Origin: JBEBXQ01 sp040391535
GTDB taxonomy: Bacteria > Bacteroidota > Bacteroidia > Cytophagales > Spirosomataceae
DNA: 28,946 bases
NCBI GenBank assembly: GCA_040391535.1
Contig: JBEBXQ010000051.1
Coordinates: 1 to 28,946 of the forward strand
Direction: 5' to 3'
This document shows positions 22,404 to 28,946 of this stretch, in pieces (the first letter of the stretch is position 1; every line of letters begins with the position of its first letter). The position numbers were made by a program, and so were the translations under genes. The notes beneath the pieces are model-generated. The model had not been told where the DNA came from. It worked only from the letters and a program-made list of their open reading frames with translations, and did not search any database.

Positions 22404-22457
22404 ACTCCCTGGGTTTGTGGTTACGTGATGTAAGCAGACAAGCCCAGGGAGTTCTTT
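22404..22457 (+). terminator. Intrinsic terminator after the barrel protein gene
   Basis: ACTCCCTGGG (22404-22413) pairs exactly with CCCAGGGAGT (22443-22452). Inside, TTTGT/ACAAG and TTAC/GTAA can extend it into a long hairpin. The tail TCTTTT follows. It lies between the barrel gene and the helicase gene. Confidence 0.85.
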
Positions 22458-22488
22458 TAAAAACAGTATATACCCGATTTTCTCCGAT

Positions 22489-25332
22489 ATGTTCAAATTA
22501 TACAGTTCTTCAGCCGGCTCAGGGAAAACCTATACCTTAACCAAAGAATACCTGAAACTTATTCTGAACGGGAACTCTGACACCTATTTCAGGCATGTAC
22601 TGGCCGTTACATTTACGAATGCAGCCGCCGCCGAAATGAAGGAACGGATTCTGGGGATGCTGCAATTATTTGCCCTCGGACAGGGACAGGAGCATCCTAT
22701 GTTCCTGGATATCCTGAATGAACTGTTTCCGGAAGAAGTGAATATTCCTGAACTGCTGGAAGAAAAAAAGAAGAAACTGGTAAAGGATTCAGGCCGCATT
22801 TTTACTAAAATTCTTCATAGCTATTCTGATTTCGCAGTACTGACCATTGATAAATTTACCAAGCGTCTGGTCAGTAGTTTTACCGATGAGCTGGGGCTTC
22901 CCTATAACTTTGAAACAGAAGTGGACGCTCTGTTGCTTGAGGAAGCCGTCGATCGTTTGCTGGCCCGGGTAGGAAGAGAAGGGGAGGACGCGCTGACCCT
23001 GGTTCTCGAAGGCTATTTCAGAGAAAATGCGATGGACGGGAAAGGGTGGAGTGCGCTGTCTCATAGCCTGCAGAATGCAGCGCGTGACCTTCTGAACGAG
23101 GGAACCAACGAAGCCCTGGCAAAACTGGAAACGCTGAACGTACGCGATTGGTTACTGCTCCGGAAGCAGATGCTGGGCTTTATTCTGGAAAAGGAAATGC
23201 AACTGGCGGCACTGGGTGAAAAAGCGATGAGGATCATAGAGGATGCGGGATTAGGAGAAAAAGATTTTTTTTACAGCACCAAGGGGATTTACGGATATTT
23301 CAGAGATAAAGGAAGAAAGGAAAATCTATGGTTGAAAAACCCTAATTCCTATGTTATTAAAACCATTGAAGAAGGAAAATGGGCAGGGTCAAAAGCTTCA
23401 GGCGGACTCATTGCCCAGATTGAAACCATACAGGATAGTCTTACTGATATTTTTGCGGAGATTGAAGAAATCCGCTCTGCTCATAAAAACCGCTACCTGA
23501 TTTATCAGGCCCTTTTGCCACATTTGTATAATACTTCATTGCTGGAAGAAATCCGTAAAGAATTTAAATCGCTGCTGCGGGAAGAAAATCAGGTACACAT
23601 TTCAGAGTTCAACCAAAGGATTTCAGAGATTGTAACGGCTCAACCCGTACCCCTTATTTTTGAAAGACTGGGTGAAAAATATTATCATATACTGATTGAT
23701 GAGTTTCAGGACACCTCGAAACTGCAATTCCTGAATTTACTTCCCCTGATTGAAAATTCCCTGGCTTACGGTCATTTCAATCTCGTGGTGGGTGATGCCA
23801 AGCAGGCTATATATCGTTTTCGGGGCGGGGATATGGATCTTATTGTGCATCTGGGAAATGAACAGTTTAATGAATTGTATACGCTTTTAGGTGCCAGACC
23901 TTTTCTTGACGAACGGCTATACACCGTTTTTCAGTCGGTTCAGAAAGCGACGCTACGTACTAACCGGAGGAGCTTCAGGGAAATTACGACCTTTAACAAT
24001 GATTTTTTTGAATTTACCACCGGCTTACTGGCGGCAGAAAATCCGGCACTTCGTCTGGTTTTTGACGAAAATTTTAAACAGGAAATTGCTCCGCAGGCAC
24101 CAACCGGTGGACATGTGGAAATTGAATTTCTGGATAAAGGACAGGTGACCGGTGATGCTGATCAGGATCCGGTAATTGAACGTACACTGAGCCTGGTTGC
24201 TGAACTGAAAGAAAAGGGCTATCACTGGCGTGATTTCGCCGTACTGTGCCGTGGCAGAAAGGAAGCGGCCCGACTGGCTGTGGCATTTAAGGAATCAGGC
24301 ATTCCTTTGATTTCAGAAGATTCGCTACTGGTTAGTTATGCGGTTTCAGTCCGATTTACAGTCGCACTGATTAAAGTATTGAGTGTCAGGGACGGTATAT
24401 CGTCAAGATACAGTGCTATCTGGTGGTTCTGGCAGCTGAAGCATCTGCGTCCGCCTTTGGCTGAAGACGAAGAAATCATCCGTGAGGTTTGCCAGAAGGC
24501 CGACATAAGCTTTTTTCTGGCTTATTTCGGGAAAATGGGCTATCCTGTTCATTCACTATTTGAAAAGCAACCTGGGGTTTATGAGCTCTGTGAGCAGATC
24601 TGCGGAATTTTTGATTTGTTTGCTGAGGGCAGCGAACGGGATTATCTGCTGCGGTTTATGGATGTGGTACTTGAATTTACAACAAAGAAAAACAGCAATC
24701 CTTCCGATTTTCTGATTCGCTGGGAGGACCTTCGGAACAAAGTATCCATTGCCCTTCCTGAAGGATCAGATGCGGTCAGGTTTACGACCATTCACAAATC
24801 CAAGGGACTGGAATATCCTGTTGTGATTCTGCCGTATTGCCATTGGAGCTTTGATGTGAAGCCCGGGTCCTCGATCTGGGCTGATCTTACCGGGCTTGAT
24901 TATGATGAATTAGTGGTAGAGGAGGCCATGGACGATAAAGTTTCGATGCAGATAGGGAAAGTTAACCTGAAGCGGGAATTGCTGGAGTCAGAATTAGGGG
25001 ATGTGATCAGGGAAGAGCAGGAACGAACACTGGTGGAAAACCTGAATCTGCTTTATGTAGCTTTCACCAGACCGGTTCAGCGGTTATATGTGCTGGCCGA
25101 AAGACAGTCCGGATGGAATAAGACAAAGCTGATCAGTTATTTATTCTATGAATACTTAAACCGCCCTGAAAAACCGGTCTGGGAAGAAGATAAAATGCAA
25201 TATGTATTGTCAGAAGGTCTGAAAAATGATGGGGAGGATAGAAAAGAAGGTAAGCCGGAAATGACAATAGAAATGAAATTACTGGAAAGCCATGGAATAA
25301 CCACTACACTGGCCGTTCAGTCTTCACGATAA
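22489..25332 (+). CDS. UvrD/RecB-like (AddA-type) DNA helicase lacking a C-terminal nuclease domain
   Basis: A 947-residue superfamily 1A helicase. Motif I is SSSAGSGKTYTLTKEYL (K13), Ia AVTFTNAAAAEMKER (39-53), II YYHILIDEFQDTSKLQF (398-414), III VVGDAKQAIYRFRGGD (433-448), IV ATLRTNRRSF (487-496), V FTTIHKSKGLEYPVVILPY (765-783) and VI NLLYVAFTRPVQRLYVLAE (853-871). The start SSAGSGKT and the arrangement resemble RecB/AddA proteins of double-strand break repair. Only about 75 residues follow motif VI, and no PD-(D/E)XK nuclease block is visible, so it is either helicase-only or depends on a partner. No addB-like gene is adjacent. The end looks natural: the last residues LLESHGITTTLAVQSSR fit a short C-terminal tail and I saw no downstream continuation in another frame. 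A DUF3820 gene follows after 8 bp. Confidence 0.9.
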   Translation: MFKLYSSSAGSGKTYTLTKEYLKLILNGNSDTYFRHVLAVTFTNAAAAEMKERILGMLQLFALGQGQEHPMFLDILNELFPEEVNIPELLEEKKKKLVKDSGRIFTKILHSYSDFAVLTIDKFTKRLVSSFTDELGLPYNFETEVDALLLEEAVDRLLARVGREGEDALTLVLEGYFRENAMDGKGWSALSHSLQNAARDLLNEGTNEALAKLETLNVRDWLLLRKQMLGFILEKEMQLAALGEKAMRIIEDAGLGEKDFFYSTKGIYGYFRDKGRKENLWLKNPNSYVIKTIEEGKWAGSKASGGLIAQIETIQDSLTDIFAEIEEIRSAHKNRYLIYQALLPHLYNTSLLEEIRKEFKSLLREENQVHISEFNQRISEIVTAQPVPLIFERLGEKYYHILIDEFQDTSKLQFLNLLPLIENSLAYGHFNLVVGDAKQAIYRFRGGDMDLIVHLGNEQFNELYTLLGARPFLDERLYTVFQSVQKATLRTNRRSFREITTFNNDFFEFTTGLLAAENPALRLVFDENFKQEIAPQAPTGGHVEIEFLDKGQVTGDADQDPVIERTLSLVAELKEKGYHWRDFAVLCRGRKEAARLAVAFKESGIPLISEDSLLVSYAVSVRFTVALIKVLSVRDGISSRYSAIWWFWQLKHLRPPLAEDEEIIREVCQKADISFFLAYFGKMGYPVHSLFEKQPGVYELCEQICGIFDLFAEGSERDYLLRFMDVVLEFTTKKNSNPSDFLIRWEDLRNKVSIALPEGSDAVRFTTIHKSKGLEYPVVILPYCHWSFDVKPGSSIWADLTGLDYDELVVEEAMDDKVSMQIGKVNLKRELLESELGDVIREEQERTLVENLNLLYVAFTRPVQRLYVLAERQSGWNKTKLISYLFYEYLNRPEKPVWEEDKMQYVLSEGLKNDGEDRKEGKPEMTIEMKLLESHGITTTLAVQSSR

Positions 25333-25340
25333 AAAAGAGA

Positions 25341-25604
25341 ATGATGACAGCAGATAATCAACAGGGGTTTAAACCCGAATTGTTACTCGAAATGATGCGG
25401 TATAAAATGCCGTTTGGAAAGTATAAAGATACGCCCTTGCATAAACTGCCCGTTTCTTATCTGGAATGGTTTGCCAGGGAGGGTTTTCCTGCCGGGAAAC
25501 TCGGTATATTGTTACAGACCGTCTATGAAATAAAAATCAACGGGCTGGATTATTTATTTGAAGGACTGGCAAAAATGATGCAGCAGCAAAGCGATCATCG
25601 TTAA
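25341..25604 (+). CDS. DUF3820 family protein
   Basis: An 87-residue protein with the DUF3820 core: MRYKMPFGKYKDTPLHKLP (18-36), SYLEWFAREGFPAGKLG (39-55) and a final helix ending YLFEGL. The family is small, soluble and of unproven function; it is sometimes annotated as a quorum-sensing-regulated virulence factor, which is not evidence here, and in other proteins the domain is found with exonuclease domains. Placement 8 bp after the helicase suggests cotranscription and perhaps work on DNA. Two adjacent in-frame ATG codons (25341, 25344) are possible starts. A strong inverted repeat follows. Confidence 0.88.
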   Translation: MMTADNQQGFKPELLLEMMRYKMPFGKYKDTPLHKLPVSYLEWFAREGFPAGKLGILLQTVYEIKINGLDYLFEGLAKMMQQQSDHR

Positions 25605-25629
25605 TAAATACCACCAGTACAACTGATCA

Positions 25630-25667
25630 TCAGACAGAACAGCAACTTATGAAGGTGTTCTGTCTGA
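25630..25667. repeat. Perfect 12-bp inverted repeat between the DUF3820 and MFS genes
   Basis: TCAGACAGAACA (25630-25641) and TGTTCTGTCTGA (25656-25667) are exact reverse complements with a 14-nt spacer. It lies 26 bp after the DUF3820 stop and ends 25 bp before the MFS start. A T-run is missing, so a simple terminator is only one option; an operator for the transporter gene is another. Confidence 0.7.
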
Positions 25668-25692
25668 ATAATAACCTGTCTTAAATCCACCC

Positions 25693-27108
25693 ATGTCCCA
25701 TATACAGCCTTTATCACCCGCTGTTAAGAAATTCCTTCCGTCTTTGACCGCGCTGGCGATTTTTATGCAATCGCTTGACGGTACCATTCTCAATACGGCT
25801 TTACCCGCCATTGCCGCTGACCTGAACAGATCTCCGTTAGCCATGCATCCGGTTATTGTTTCGTATATGCTCACACTCGCTTTGCTGATTCCTGTGAGCG
25901 GATGGCTGTCGGATAAGTTCGGAACAAAATATATATTCTGTGCGGCTGTCATTATTTTTACAGTAGGGTCATTGTGCTGTGCTTTTGCCGGAACACTTCA
26001 GCAATTGGTACTATCCCGTATTCTGCAGGCTACCGGCGGAGCGATGATGGTACCCGTCGCAAGGCTGGCGCTACTCTATACTTATCCCAAGAGGCTGTTG
26101 CTCAAAGTGATTAATTATGCTACCGTTCCGGGATTAATCGGTCCCATCGTAGGTCCGAGCCTTGGTGGCTGGCTGGTGGAATTTGCATCATGGCACTGGA
26201 TTTTTCTGATTAATATTCCGATTGGCATGGTAGCACTGTGGATGGCTACATTTGCGATTCCCAATCATAAAGGATCGGTTGGGAAGTTCGATTATGTTGG
26301 TTTTATTTTATTTGGCGGTGCTATTACTGTTGCCACACTGGCTATGGAAACGGGAAGTGACACGAAGGTGCAGTTTTCAACTGTAGCGCTGCTTGCGGGC
26401 AGTACGGCCGGGCTCATTTTTTTATATATACAACATGCGAAACGCTATCCGCGGCCGTTGATTAACCTTCAACTCTTTAAAATACGGACGTTGAAGATCG
26501 GGCTGATCGGCAACCTGGTAACACGCCTTGGAATAGGGGGCATTCCTCTTTTTTTACCTTTGATGCTCCAGGTAGGATTGGGCTATCCGGCTTCGGTGGC
26601 CGGCGTGATGCTTATGCCGATGGCCATCGCCAAAGTCGTTACCAAATCCATGATTGTTCCTATCGTCAGACGGTTCGGGTATAAGCGGCTGCTGATTAGC
26701 AACACCATTATTCTGGGAATCATTATCGGGACTATTTCACTGGTTACGGCCGATACGCCCCTTATCTTTCTGATCCTTCTCCTGATTGTTTTCGGAGCTT
26801 TCAGTTCTGTTCAATTTACGTGTATGAATACGATTTCAATAGCGGATCTTGAAAACGCAGATTCAAGCGAAGGAAACAGTCTCATAGCGGTTACGCAGCA
26901 GTTATCCATCAGCCTGGGTATCTCCATCGGATCGTTCGTTCTTCTTTTGATGAGTAACTGGTCGTTTTTAGAGCAAAAGGGCAAAGTCTTTCCATTTAAA
27001 GGAACTTTTCTTGTATTAGGAATTTTAACGGTGTTATCTTCTTTGATTTTCGCGCAACTCAGGCCTGATGACGGAAACCGGTTATCGGGTACAAGGAGAG
27101 TACATTAA
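25693..27108 (+). CDS. mdtD: MFS multidrug-type exporter, DHA2 family, MdtD-like
   Basis: A 471-residue, about 14-helix inner-membrane proton antiporter of the EmrB/QacA group. From memory it matches E. coli MdtD in length and in many blocks: IFMQSLDGTILNTALPAIAADL near the start, HPVIVSYMLTLALLIPVSGWLSDKFG (motif A at GWLSDKFGTKY), ATGGAMMVPVARL, IVGPSLGGWLVEFASWHWIFLINIP (motif C region), FGYKRLLISN and MNTISIADL near the C-terminus. A periplasmic adaptor (EmrA-like) and an outer-membrane channel gene are absent, as expected for MdtD-type stand-alone pumps. The substrate is not predictable. The inverted repeat just upstream may be its operator, but no regulator gene is next to it. Confidence 0.9.
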   Translation: MSHIQPLSPAVKKFLPSLTALAIFMQSLDGTILNTALPAIAADLNRSPLAMHPVIVSYMLTLALLIPVSGWLSDKFGTKYIFCAAVIIFTVGSLCCAFAGTLQQLVLSRILQATGGAMMVPVARLALLYTYPKRLLLKVINYATVPGLIGPIVGPSLGGWLVEFASWHWIFLINIPIGMVALWMATFAIPNHKGSVGKFDYVGFILFGGAITVATLAMETGSDTKVQFSTVALLAGSTAGLIFLYIQHAKRYPRPLINLQLFKIRTLKIGLIGNLVTRLGIGGIPLFLPLMLQVGLGYPASVAGVMLMPMAIAKVVTKSMIVPIVRRFGYKRLLISNTIILGIIIGTISLVTADTPLIFLILLLIVFGAFSSVQFTCMNTISIADLENADSSEGNSLIAVTQQLSISLGISIGSFVLLLMSNWSFLEQKGKVFPFKGTFLVLGILTVLSSLIFAQLRPDDGNRLSGTRRVH

Positions 27109-27169
27109 AATTAAACTATTCTTCGTGACTTTTGTTCTATAGGTATCATCAGACCTTTTCTTTATTCTT

Positions 27170-27835
27170 ATGGAACATATTGTTAAAATTCTGTCTATAC
27201 GTCACATAACCCATGATGTAGTACAGATAGAAACGGAAAAGCCAATCCATTATGAATTTATTCCCGGTCAGGCTACAGATATTTCCATCAACAGGGAAGG
27301 GCTGAAACAGGAATTACGGCCTTTTACCTTTACTTCACTCCCTGGAGACGACCATCTGCAGTTTACTATCAAAACTTACCCTGAACGTAACGGCGTCACG
27401 AAGGAGCTATTAAACCTAAGGGAAAATGATGAGTTGATCGTGCATGATATTTTCGGGGACATCCGCTACAAGGGGGATGGTATATTTATCGCGGGAGGGG
27501 CAGGTATTACTCCTTTCATTTCCATTTTTAAGCAGCTTGTAGCATCAGGAGAAATATATCGTAATAAGCTGGTCTTTGCAAACAGGACAAAGGCTGATAT
27601 TATTCATGAAGAACGGTTCAGGAATCTGCTGGGGGCTGATTTTGTAAATGTGCTGTCAGAAGAAAAAGCGGAGGGGTACGCTCACGGATATGTGACGGAA
27701 GAACTGCTGAAACCTTTGGTAGCAACAGAAAAATATGTTTATGTTTGCGCACCACCTCCTATGACGGATGCGGTAATTGAAATTCTTAAAAACCTGAAAG
27801 TCCCTGAATCACTTATTATTCAGGAAGGTTTCTGA
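27170..27835 (+). CDS. FAD-dependent ferredoxin/flavodoxin reductase-like oxidoreductase
   Basis: A 221-residue stand-alone reductase of the ferredoxin-NADP reductase superfamily. Residues 1-100 form the FAD barrel with RPFTFTS (50-56), the flavin-binding motif; residues 101-221 form the NAD(P) domain with IFIAGGAGITPFISIF (105-120) and the C-terminal YVCAPPPMTDAVIEIL (about 190-205). There is no [2Fe-2S] ferredoxin, globin or haem domain, so it must pass electrons to a separate carrier. It probably accepts electrons from NAD(P)H; partner unknown. It follows the MFS gene after 61 bp and precedes the DUF1697 gene by 17 bp. Confidence 0.88.
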   Translation: MEHIVKILSIRHITHDVVQIETEKPIHYEFIPGQATDISINREGLKQELRPFTFTSLPGDDHLQFTIKTYPERNGVTKELLNLRENDELIVHDIFGDIRYKGDGIFIAGGAGITPFISIFKQLVASGEIYRNKLVFANRTKADIIHEERFRNLLGADFVNVLSEEKAEGYAHGYVTEELLKPLVATEKYVYVCAPPPMTDAVIEILKNLKVPESLIIQEGF

Positions 27836-27852
27836 ACACATTTTCAGTAGTT

Positions 27853-28401
27853 ATGCAAACTTATATTTCAGTTTTACGGGGTATCAATGTGGGAGGAAAC
27901 ACCATCCGGATGGATGAACTGAGAAGTTTATTTCTGGACCTGCAGTTTGAAAATATCCGGTCCTATATTCAGAGTGGTAATATTATTTTTCAAAGCACTG
28001 CAGAGGACGAAAAGATCTTAACGCAACAGATTTCAGATGCAATCCGTAAGAAATTCGGAGTGGATATTGCCGTGATGGTTTTCTCTGTTGAAAGTTTAAA
28101 GAATATACTTCGGAACAATCCGTTTGTGCGGGATACTTCGAAGGAGAGTTCCTTTTTACACGTTACTTTTCTGGCGTCATCTCCAGATCTGAGCAAAGAA
28201 GGGTATATCAGACAGAAAGCAGGGGAAGGAGAAGCTATTCATTTTTCTGATGAGGCAGTTTATTTGTACTGTCCGAATGGTTATGGAAGAACAAAACTGC
28301 ATAATAATTTTCTGGAAAACCAGCTGAAGGTAAAAGCAACCACCCGTAACTGGAAAACAGCAAACGAGCTGCTCAGGTTAGCAGAAGGTGCTGTTCATTA
28401 A
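27853..28401 (+). CDS. DUF1697 family protein
   Basis: A 182-residue soluble protein of the DUF1697 family, which has no established biochemical role. The N-terminal hallmark YISVLRGINVGGNTIRMDELRSLF (4-27) is clear, followed by the SYIQSGNIIFQS strand (37-48), a central SSFLHVTFLA strand and the C-terminal GYGRTKLHNNFLE and ATTRNWKTANELL blocks. No signal or membrane segment. It is probably cotranscribed with the reductase upstream. It ends 11 bp from the end of the convergent thioesterase gene. Confidence 0.92.
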   Translation: MQTYISVLRGINVGGNTIRMDELRSLFLDLQFENIRSYIQSGNIIFQSTAEDEKILTQQISDAIRKKFGVDIAVMVFSVESLKNILRNNPFVRDTSKESSFLHVTFLASSPDLSKEGYIRQKAGEGEAIHFSDEAVYLYCPNGYGRTKLHNNFLENQLKVKATTRNWKTANELLRLAEGAVH

Positions 28402-28412
28402 AACCATTCAAC

Positions 28413-28946
28413 TCATTCATTCCAGTCAATAACGCACCGCTGTTTCTCAAGATCACCGAGGTGTTCATCCAGTTCGAGCTGGTATCTTTCGGTGTCAAAT
28501 TCGGTACGGAATTTTTCTTTAAGCTCTTTTCGTTTAATGGCTTCAAGATAACGCCTTCCTTCTTCACGGGTCTGTAGTTTCAGTGGGGGAACAAGAACAG
28601 GCTTATTATCTTCCCCTTTGGCCACCATGGTAACATAAGAAGTATTCGTATGACGCTTGATCCCGTTGGTAACATTTTCCGCAATGACCCTGATGCCGAT
28701 GACGAGTGAGGTTTTTCCTACGAAATTGACGGAAGCATGTAATGATACCAGATCACCTACTTCAACCGGCTCCAGAAAATTAACATTATCTACGGAAACC
28801 GTAACACAATAATTACCCGCATGTCTTGATGCGCAGGCGTAAGCTACTTTATCAATCAGTGATAAAAGAATACCTCCGTGGATCTTCCCTCCAAAGTTAG
28901 AATAGGATGGGATCATCAGTTCTGTCAGTGTGGTTTTGGAATAGCT
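28413..28946 (-). CDS. Hotdog-fold acyl-CoA thioesterase, N-terminus outside the window
   Basis: The 3' part of an acyl-CoA thioesterase gene; the frame stays open through the last base of the window, reading SYSKTTLTELMIPSYSNFGG upstream of the first internal ATG, so that ATG at 28916 is not the start. The hotdog core has GKIHGGILLSLIDKVAYACA, the helix and HGG motif of the YciA/cytosolic thioesterase group, then CVTVSVDNVNFLEPVEVGDLV and VRVIAENV-like strands. The C-terminal 60 residues form a charged helical tail, a usual extension in this subgroup. It should cleave acyl-CoA to free acid and CoA in the cytosol; chain-length preference is unknown. Confidence 0.92.
   Translation of the reverse strand, partial: SYSKTTLTELMIPSYSNFGGKIHGGILLSLIDKVAYACASRHAGNYCVTVSVDNVNFLEPVEVGDLVSLHASVNFVGKTSLVIGIRVIAENVTNGIKRHTNTSYVTMVAKGEDNKPVLVPPLKLQTREEGRRYLEAIKRKELKEKFRTEFDTERYQLELDEHLGDLEKQRCVIDWNE

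Noticed and set aside
25333..25340. Frameshifted nuclease domain after the helicase
   Set aside because: The next frame is a complete DUF3820 gene with its own start, and no nuclease motif appears in any frame nearby, so truncation by frameshift is not supported.

Overview
The window looks like ordinary chromosome of a Bacteroidota bacterium, most likely a Cytophagales member of the Dyadobacter/Spirosoma type. The evidence is the pyrG-yidC pairing, a YidC with a long periplasmic domain and a lysine in the groove position, many TAnnTTTG promoter elements with few strong Shine-Dalgarno sites, and several Bacteroidota-type proteins (MdtD-like transporter, LuxC-like acyl-CoA reductase, phytase-like esterase, GMC oxidoreductase with a gluconate-dehydrogenase-type small subunit). 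The genus is an inference. I saw no insertion sequence, phage gene, CRISPR array, tRNA or rRNA.

Left part (1-5.8 kb): a minus-strand set pyrG > yidC > secreted TPR protein (cut by the window edge), a gene-poor AT-rich gap of about 450 bp, a lysine-rich histone H1-like gene on plus, a perfect 42-bp palindromic bidirectional terminator, then on minus a two-helix membrane peptide and a SpoU-family RNA methyltransferase.

Middle (5.9-16.9 kb): an alpha/beta-hydrolase esterase convergent with and overlapping a LuxC-type acyl-CoA reductase; a fatty acid hydroxylase superfamily membrane enzyme; a cysteine-free class III-like sirtuin; folD; a two-gene FAD dehydrogenase (small subunit plus GMC catalytic subunit with a three-cysteine motif like that of FAD-glucose dehydrogenase); a minus-strand osmC-thyA pair; a minus-strand methyltransferase plus phytase-like pair; a small membrane protein; and a 50-residue basic protein (16728-16880), easily missed because of its size, with its own promoter, leader and possible terminator.

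Right part (17.1-28.9 kb): hisS-hisG-hisD-hisC in one direction, joining histidyl-tRNA charging to the first, last and transaminase steps of histidine synthesis but without the remaining his genes; an outer-membrane barrel-like protein; a RecB/AddA-like UvrD helicase that ends just after motif VI, followed 8 bp later by a DUF3820 protein; an MdtD-like 14-helix MFS transporter preceded by a perfect 12-bp inverted repeat; a stand-alone FAD/NAD reductase module; a DUF1697 protein; and a hotdog acyl-CoA thioesterase on minus that is cut by the window end.

I did not find a clearly new multi-gene system. The points most worth a second look are the 50-aa basic protein with a leader, the histone-like protein, the metal-site-free sirtuin, the FadGDH-like pair without a visible cytochrome partner, the helicase-DUF3820 pair and several strong inverted repeats.
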